Under the pieces are notes generated by a model. That model did not search any database and was not told the origin of the DNA. It was given only the letters and a program-made list of their open reading frames with translations. A program made the position numbers and the translations under genes. A stretch of DNA of 64,000 nucleotides from Rosa chinensis (taxonomy: Eukaryota; Streptophyta; Magnoliopsida; Rosales; Rosaceae), in the NCBI RefSeq assembly GCF_002994745.2, contig NC_037092.1, forward strand, positions 82,690,824-82,754,823, written 5' to 3'. This document shows, in pieces, positions 57,405 through 64,000 of the stretch (positions within the stretch are counted from its first letter, which is position 1; each line of letters starts with the position of its first letter).

Positions 57405-58133
57405 GGATTCTGTAGGTATCCAATGCTCCATAGCCTGTTTCTCTGATTGCACCTTGCGAATGTAAGCATAGCTCTGCTCCAAAGAGAATTTAGGTTCCTT
57501 GTGCAGGATTTCTCCACACACCTGATCATACTCTAGGTCAAGTCCACTCAAAAACATGTGAACACGCATCCAGGACATCGCTGAGGTCTCTTGAACTACA
57601 GCTGCAACATTATCATTCTGAGAGGCCATCCTTTGATCAATCTCCTGGAACATCGCCACTAACTCATTATAGTAGGTAGGAATAGGCCGTCCATTTTGCT
57701 TTGCTTCAAAACACTTATTGTTCAATTCAAAGATCCGAGTTTCATCAGAATCATCATAAAAAGTTTTCTCTACAGCTTCCCAAATATCTTTTGCAGTAGG
57801 GAGACGAATATACTGGTTCATAAGAGAGGACTCCATGGAGTCAATGAGCCAACTTTTCACCTTTTCATTGTTCGTGGCCCAAGCTTCATACTCTGCAGAA
57901 TTTATGGCTGGTTCAGCCTTCACTCTGGTCAGATAACCAACTTTCCCTCGTGCTCCAATGCGTATCCGCATGAGAGGAGCCCATATGGTGTAGTTGGATT
58001 CATTCAAGACAACACTTGTTGGGAACGCAGAGTTGTCTTGTTGGGTGGTATAGTGGTGATGGATAACTTGTGAGGATGGCACCATTGCCTTCTCGGGATT
58101 TGACTGTTCGCCTTCAATTACAGGTCGGGCCAT
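57405..58133 (-). pseudogene. Copia element 2 gag, main part
   Basis: ATG at 58133 gives MARPVIEGEQSNPEKAMVPS, then the gag domain with ESNYTIWAPLMRI, DIWEAVEKTFYDD, FLSGLDLEYDQV and YAYIRKVQ. The frame is open for about 240 codons until the solo LTR at 57404, which cuts it from the zinc-knuckle part at 55441. Confidence 0.9.
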
Positions 58134-58326
58134 TGAGGAATTCGGGATTTTTGTAGGATTGGGTTTTCTAGGGTTTCAAGATGGATCTGAATTTTTTTTT
58201 TTTTTTCAAAAAAAAAGGTAGGGTGATGGTGGTTTGGAATTCAATGGTGGTGGTACACAGCGGTTTGTGGTGTTATTCAGGATTCAGGATTCAAAGGATG
58301 CAGCGCAAGTTCAAAGGATTGAACGT

Positions 58327-58338
58327 GCTCTGATACCA
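58327..58338 (-). other. Copia element 2 primer-binding site
   Basis: TGGTATCAGAGC on the minus strand, directly abutting the 5' LTR end (TTCTACT). Confidence 0.93.
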
Positions 58339-58517
58339 AGTAGAAAAGAATACTTCAATTCAGGGTTAATTTGATGATTCTATTCATCCCACAATGAGGG
58401 TATATATACAAGTACAAAGGAGTAGTCTAAATCTAATAGGAAACAATCTTTCCATAATTACAGGATATCCTAATTAAATAAAATCCTAATTACATACAAA
58501 TTTACAGCGATTCTACA
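58339..58517 (-). repeat. 5' LTR of copia element 2
   Basis: 179 bp. On the minus strand TGTAGAATCGC...TTCTACT. It contains TATATATACCC, a likely TATA box. Confidence 0.95.
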
Positions 58518-60241
58518 TAACCAGCCATTTTGGGTACCAAACGAGCTTTACACAAAAGAACCAATTTCTGCAGTTTTCATTTTCCAGTATAATCTGACCC
58601 AGCTGCATTCCTTTCAAAACTGGAGCTGAACCGTTGAGAATTTGGGATCAGTTCCTTCTGGAGAAAGATAGTAAACACATATATGAACATTCCAGAATTT
58701 GAATCATCCCAAAAGTATTTTTCTAGAATTAGTTATGCAATTTTGAAATAGGTGGACAGAAGCTGTTATTTCTGGAGAAAGCCTACACATTGTTTTACTT
58801 TAGCTTCTGAAACCTTTACTCTTCACATGGCTTCACTCAAAATTCTATAACCATTTCATTCTTACTGAGTTGGTTGTTAAACCATCTTCTTTCCAAAATT
58901 TTCCAAGAATCACCTCAAGTATTTTGGACACTCTTCCTTGACCCTTAACAGTTCCTACTCCCTCTGTTTCCAGCTTTTGACAACTTGTCTTCTAAAGGTG
59001 TTTTTGCCACTTTTTCCTGAAAAACCAACTCTCCTTTAGAGCCCTAATGGTCTGGTTATTAGTTAGTAATTAGGTTAAAAGAAAGGTTTTCTTCGGAGAG
59101 TAATGTGAGTGAATAGCTAGCCTAGTTTATCGTGATTAATGTCACTTATTTGGTCTAGGCTTGATATCTTGGTAGGATCTTGTGAAGTGGTGGTTGCTAC
59201 AAGGTTGCATTAAGGCCAAGTGCTGCAAGAGAAAGCTCGAGTTCCAGGTAGGGGATGCCTTTAACTCTATCTATGCTTTTCTTGCATATACTATGTTTTA
59301 TATGAGGCCTCTTGCATGTTTTGGAAATTATCTGTTTTTACAACTTGAAATGGTTTGCATGGATTGGATTGATGTGTTGGCAATTGATGGGGATGTAAGG
59401 AGAGGTCAGTTCCTCCTTGAGCCACCGGTGGTGGGCAGTGTGCACCATGCCCTTGTTATCTCCTCTTTGTCTCTAGCCTTGTGATTATTGAATTCCGAAA
59501 AGTGATTGGCTAGATGGACAGTTGTGATGGAAGTGTAAAAGATGATCAATTGCCGTGGGATTGTTATTACGTGGTGACGATCACGTGGAATCGCAAACCA
59601 GTTTTTATCTATTACTTTTTCTTAAAACGATAAATCATATTTTTAAACTTAGATATAGGGGGGGACATGGGCAATGACTGGATGTAGGAGCCTAACCCCT
59701 ACTTTAGTTTGTTTTACAAGCTGTTGTTGTCGAAGCTTGGGTACGGAGGATAATCCTTGGAGGCCAAAATTTGTTTTGTTTAAAGTTTATTTTATTTGGC
59801 TTGTTTGATTTCATTAAATTTTTGTAACGCTATGTATGGTTGATGATGTGTGTGATTGTTTACCACCAAAGTGGAACCCTAGGGTTAGAACCTCAATTTG
59901 AGTTTAGGTCCTAGTGGGCTAGACCTAGAAGACTCACGTAACTTACCATTCAATGAACTTAATGCAAACTTGGGCTAAGAACTAAAAATTGACATAGGTT
60001 CTAAAACTCAACACAACACCACCTTCATTTCCTCTTCCTCGCCTAGTTCATAATCTTGTGATTACGAGCCAAGCCCACTATACAAGCCCAAAAATTTCGG
60101 GCTTATAGATTTCTTGTTTTCCAACCTAAAGGCCTTGTCTCTTTGAGGAATTCTAGGCCTAAAACACTTACTCCAAGTGTCGCGGATGTAGGGTTTCTTG
60201 GGGAGGCGGCGCTGTGGTAATCCGGTCTCCGGGTCGCCACA

Positions 60242-61457
60242 TCTAGGCCTCATGGTTTTCGGCCCTTGCTACCACTTAGGAGCCCTACTACTATGAGGTA
60301 TGTTCACCAGCTCATTGATGTGGCTAATGGTTGTTGGAATGTCCCTTTATTGGAGAGTTTATTCCCTAATGAGGATGTGGAGTTCTAGATGTCCTGAGGA
60401 CAAACTGATTTGGCATTATGATAGTAAGGGAGTTTTTTTAGTGAGTAGTGCTTATGTTGTGGCTAGAGACTGGAAGGCTACTTCTAGCTCCTCTCCTCAT
60501 CATCTTATTGATACTTTTTGGAAGAAGTTTTGGAAGTGCAAGGTGCCGGGTAAAGTGAAACTTTGTTTATGGAAAGCTTGTCAAGATTTTCTCCCTACTA
60601 GATCTAATCTAGTTAAGAAGAAGGTGGAAGTGGAGCTTTTTTGCCCTTTATGTGAAAATGAGGAAGAAATCCCTCTTCATATTTTTCGTTATCGTCCTAT
60701 TGCAAAGCAGATGACTCATCACTTGTCTAGTATGTTGGGTTTTTCTCCCTCACTTTCTCTTAAGGAATGGTTGATTATTGTATGGAGAAATTACCTCAAT
60801 CATCGTTTTGCCGTCTTTTGGTGAAGCTGTGGTTTTTGTGGAAAGCAAGGAATGATAAAGTGTGGGAGAATAGAAACTGTGAGCCTCGATCTCTCCTACT
60901 TAGTGCTCAAGTTTGGCATGCCAATTATCTTCACGCAAATATTTCACCCCCCAAGGCCCCACACAATCAGCATGCCTGGACGAAGCCTCATGTTGGTGGT
61001 TTAGTGTTTGCATGGATGGAACTTTTGAAGTGCACTCTCATTCTAGTGGTGCAGGAATTGTGGTACGTGATTCAAATGGTTCTTTTATTTGTGGGATGGC
61101 CATTAGTTTTGATCAAGTTTTTTCTCCTACTCAAGTGGAGGCACTAGCTGGTAGAGTAGCTTGTAGGCTAGTTCTTGACTAGGGTTTGGGTCCAATTCAT
61201 CTAGAATCGGACTCCTTATTGTTAGTACAAGCTATGCATTCTATCCAAGATTCTTTTATTCAACTCCGGATTGTTTATGAGGATGTTTTGGCTCTCTTTT
61301 CTCAGCTGCCTGGAAGTACTTTCTCACACTTATATCGATAAAGGAATATTACTGCTCATTCTCTTGCTCGTTGGACATTATGTAATAGGCCGTGCAATAT
61401 TGATTTTACTTCTACACCTCCCTTTCTAGAGAAGATTATTTCTAGAGGTAAAAAATA
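60242..61457 (+). pseudogene. LINE 2, zinc-binding RT region and RNase H
   Basis: Continues LINE 2 after the solo LTR: RPHGFRPLLPLRSPTTMRYV, HQLIDVANGCWNV, then after a frameshift DKLIWHYDSKGVFLV, KVKLCLWKACQDFLPT and CPLCENEEEIPLHIF (zf-RVT domain). From about 60990 the RNase H domain follows with VCMDGTFE, PTQVEALAG, HLESDS and NITAHSLARW, i.e. D, E, D and a C-terminal H. A stop at about 61180 and others break the frame. The stop at 61455-61457 is probably the end of ORF2. Confidence 0.88.
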
Positions 61458-61490
61458 AAGAAATCATGTATAATCAAGTTAACTCGGACC

Positions 61491-61542
61491 AAGTAACAGG
61501 ATGGTCTCTCTCAAAAAAAAAAAAAAAAGTAACAGGATGGTC
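61491..61542 (+). mobile_element. Minimal poly(A) retroposon insertion near LINE 2 end
   Basis: AAGTAACAGGATGGTC occurs at 61491-61506 and 61527-61542 (two As shared with the tail) and flanks TCTCTC plus poly(A) (61513-61528). It has the form of a LINE insertion truncated to six bases plus tail. Alternatively TCTCTC plus poly(A) is the true LINE 2 tail and the repeat has another origin. Confidence 0.65.
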
Positions 61543-61679
61543 CAAAGAGTATAGTAAATTATAAGAACCAAAGACAAAAAATCAAACCTGACATGTCGTT
61601 TATTGTTGAAGCGACAAAAAGAACTCGAAACTCAAAAAAAAAAGCATTCCGTGTAGTTGCAGTCTCGTTATGTTTGAAG

Positions 61680-62303
61680 TCTCTCGTCGTCCTCCTCCTC
61701 CTCCCCTGAGATTTGAAACCTAAACACAAACTCTCTTCTTCTTCCTTAAACATACAACACCTTCTATTCTCTTCTTTTCTTTCTGGGCTTAATCAAATCC
61801 CAAGGTAAATCCCATCTCTTCTATAAATTTTGAAGCTTTAGTTTCCAATATTTTCATTCTGTTCGATCCCTCTGTTACTCTGTTTCGAACAAAACTAATG
61901 AATACGATCAAATTTTTTACCTTTCTTCATGTTTAGAATGAGGGTACCTCTAATTTTCTTTTCCCCTTTTGCTCAATCTCTTGAAAAGGAAAAAGCTTGC
62001 TTTTAACATGTGAATTTCTGAATCAGATTACCGTGTAGTTTGTAGAATAATTTTCCTGGAGTATCAGAATTCTTATTTGTTTTGTGTTTCTGTTGGTGGA
62101 ATATAGTTTCTGGGTGGTTTCTAAAGCACGGGTTTGTTTTTCGAAGTTTGTACCTTGAGTCCTTGACTGAATTTTTGCATGAAAAATAAATCAACAGACA
62201 TGTAATATTAGTTTTGCTCTGGAATTAATTTATGAAGATTGAATGTTATTTAGGTCTGTTGGGTAATATTGTAAGTTGTTAACAATTCTAGTTTAATCTA
62301 CAG
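61680..62303 (+). other. 5' UTR exon and intron of the p24 gene (predicted)
   Basis: A pyrimidine-rich stretch (about 61680-61804: CTCTTCTTCTTCC etc.) looks like a leader and ends in a donor AAG|GTAAAT at 61804/61805. The acceptor TTTAATCTACAG ends at 62303, directly before the ATG. A 5' UTR intron of about 500 bp is therefore likely. Confidence 0.6.
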
Positions 62304-63565
62304 ATGCAAATTTCAAATTGTGCTGCTGTTACATTGTTGGCTTTTTTATTGAGCCTACAAGGAGCTTTTGGCATCAGATTTGTGATCGACAGAGATGAAT
62401 GCTTCTCTCATAATGTTTTGTATGAAGGAGATACTGTCCACCTCTCTTTCGTTGTAATTAAGGTTGATGCATCTTGGCATTATACTCAAGACGGTGTTGA
62501 TCTCCTGGTAAGTCCCATGTTTTTTGCCCAAGTTGGGTGTATAATTCTGCGAGCTTAGCTAGGACCTTGCAATCTTCGTCTACATGCATATTTCCAAGTT
62601 ATGCAGAGAGTATCAGTGACATAGTATAATGTTAGTAATGAACTGGATGCCAACCATGATCTGTGCAATGTCATTGGAATTTGTAGGTGAAGGGGCCTTC
62701 TGGTGAGCAGATACATGAGTTTCGTGATAAGACAAGCGAGAAATTCGAGTTTGTCACTCATCACAAAGGAATCCATCAGTTTTGTTTCACCAACAAGTCA
62801 CCTTATCATGAAACCATAGACTTTGACTTACATGTCAGCCATTTTACATACTATGATCAGCATGCAAGAGATGGTGAGGCGCAGTACTTTTTGGACATCT
62901 TTATTGAAGTCTCTGATAACTGTTACACTGGTTGGAAAATAAGGCTGGACTTACTATAGTTTTGTGGTTTATCTGCAGAGCATTTTAACCCTTTGTTAGA
63001 TCAGATAACAAAGTTAGAGGAAGCTCTTTACAACATTCAGTTTGAGCAGCATTGGCTTGAGGCTCAGACTGAACGCCAGGCAATAGGTATCTGCTGAACT
63101 CTGAATACCTCCTCGAGAAGCTCTAGTAGATGAAGAAATGTGGTCCTTTATTTGATGCTTGATTGTTTCCATCATTGATAGTCATTTGAATTGAATACTT
63201 TAGCCCTTTTCACTGTCGTTAATTGCATCTTTGACTTCTTTTTAGACTTATAGATGCTGAAATAAGGCACGACTATCATTCCCTTGCACTTTTGTAGTGT
63301 TTGCAAAAACAAATGTAGCATATTTTGTCTCTCTCTTTCTCATTTGCATATGCTGTCTTGTTGTGATACATGTAAGCTTTGGATTTGTCAATCTTTTAGT
63401 AAGTAAATTCTTCTTGCAATCCTTGTTGCAGTGAACGACGCAATGAGCCGGAGGGCGATTCACAAGGCCTTTTTTGAATCAGCAGGACTTGTTGGTGCCA
63501 GTGTTCTCCAAGTTTACCTTCTTCGCCGCCTCTTTGAACGGAAGCTTGGGACGTCCAGAGTCTGA
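62304..63565 (+). CDS. p24beta3: p24 beta-subfamily transmembrane cargo receptor (emp24/gp25L family)
   Basis: Type I membrane protein cycling between ER and Golgi in COPI/COPII vesicles as a cargo receptor. Exons 62304-62507, 62687-62873, 62979-63086, 63432-63565, all GT-AG; 633 bp, 210 aa. Signal peptide at about 1-23 (AAVTLLAFLLSLQGAFG). The GOLD domain holds the two conserved cysteines (DECFSH and GIHQFCFTN). A coiled-coil region follows (LLDQITKLEEALYNIQFEQ), then a TM helix (ESAGLVGASVLQVYLL) and a short basic cytosolic tail ending RRLFERKLGTSRV. Length and tail resemble Arabidopsis p24beta3. The start codon is at the acceptor of the 5' UTR intron. Confidence 0.92.
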
Positions 63566-64000
63566 CCTTTTTACAGCCAACCCCGGGATTTTGCACTTAA
63601 CTATCCAGTAGTTTATTTTACACTTGATTGTTATTCCATGCTTCTGCCTTGTTCTCTTTTCTATTTTGTCCACAGCAAGAATAATCCATGTATAGAAACC
63701 ATCAGTTTGGAAATTTTAATCCAGTCTCTTTTTTCTTGTGGAATCCTTGATTTTACACTTGTTCATATGAGTGCCCAAACTTGTTCTTATTTTGCTTGAA
63801 TATTCATGTGTGCAAATACAAAGTATCTTACGTATTTTATCAGTGGCTACTTGTTTATCATATCGAGCATACTGTATCATTGTTGTTTTAGTTCTGGTAT
63901 CTCAAATCCTGAAGGTGCAAGGCTAATGGTAGCTTGTAGAATTCAATTGTTACTGTTATGCCTGTTCACTAGCTGGCCTTGACCCAAGTATCCCAAACCT
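63566..64000 (+). other. p24 gene 3' UTR and downstream flank
   Basis: No second gene seen. An AATAAT-type sequence (63675) about 110 bp after the stop could serve in polyadenylation. Confidence 0.4.

Larger units (their letters stand above)
46164..58517 (-). mobile_element. Copia element 2, carrying two further insertions
   Basis: LTRs at 58339-58517 (5', 179 bp) and 46164-46358 (3', 195 bp), 4 substitutions and one 16-bp indel apart. TSD TAACC at 46159-46163 and 58518-58522. On the minus strand the LTRs begin TGTAGAAT and end TTCTACT, a non-canonical TG...CT terminus present in both copies. Subtracting the CACTA element (46571-51907) and the solo LTR (55447-57404) leaves about 5.05 kb, normal for copia. 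LTR divergence of 2.2% suggests about 0.9 million years at 1.3e-8 per site per year. Confidence 0.95.
44314..60241. mobile_element. Solo LTR (about 3.56 kb) in LINE 2, itself split by copia element 2
   Basis: Begins TGTAGACCCCGTAAAATTCC and ends CTCCGGGTCGCCACA, typical Ty3 LTR ends (TGT...ACA). The flanks are CCTAG (44309-44313) and TCTAG (60242-60246), a 5-bp duplication with one later C-to-T change. Removing copia element 2 (46164-58517 plus one TSD) leaves about 3.56 kb with no primer site, gag or pol, so a solo LTR is the simplest reading. A short non-autonomous LTR element is an alternative. The short ORFs inside (44840-45181, 45378-45793, 59182-59484) have no domain. Confidence 0.8.

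Noticed and set aside
44314..60241. Complete Ty3 element instead of a solo LTR
   Set aside because: After removing copia 2 only about 3.56 kb remains, with no primer site, polypurine tract, second LTR or coding region.

Overview
The window is a repeat-rich piece of a dicot plant nuclear genome. Split genes with GT-AG introns, an AT-rich background and plant-type LINE, copia, Ty3, CACTA, hAT, Mutator and TRIM elements show this. A young LTR element carrying a WUSCHEL-like homeobox gene fits Rosaceae. From memory, and not verified, an element of this kind has been described in strawberry, so Fragaria is my best guess.

Host genes are few. Two cellulose synthase-like E (CSLE) paralogues lie head to head: CSLE-A (12570-18034, minus, 8 exons, intact, 740 codons) and CSLE-B (20769-23966, plus, 7 exons, intact except for a 2-bp insertion in exon 1). 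A p24 beta-type cargo receptor gene (62304-63565, plus, 4 coding exons plus a likely 5' UTR intron) ends the window. The rest is mobile DNA.

Layout. 1-1345: Ty3 element on the minus strand, with gag N-terminus, primer site and LTR, running off the left edge. 1346-11160: a LINE split by a 6.9-kb copia element (4116-11023, TSD ACTGT). 12570-23966: the CSLE pair, with a TRIM and a hAT element in introns of CSLE-A and a foldback Mutator MITE between the genes. 24138-31652: a LINE-like retroposon behind CSLE-B, split by a CACTA element (25077-31437). That CACTA carries pieces of a DExH-box RNA helicase gene and is itself entered by a Mutator-like element. 32095-42420: a non-coding LTR element (LARD type) with nearly identical 2.94-kb LTRs and a captured WUS-like gene on the opposite strand. 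It sits in an old copia RT fragment. 43922-61457: a four-level nest in which a LINE is split by a 3.6-kb solo LTR, which is split by a copia element (46164-58517). That copia is in turn entered by a CACTA element carrying HCF101 exons (46571-51907) and by a Ty3 solo LTR (55447-57404).

Most boundaries are supported by target-site duplications read directly from the sequence. At least five very short poly(A) retroposon tails with their own duplications are scattered through the window. The strongest leads are the WUS-carrying LARD, the two gene-capturing CACTA elements, the hAT element that duplicated a CSLE splice acceptor, and the family of tiny LINE-type insertions.
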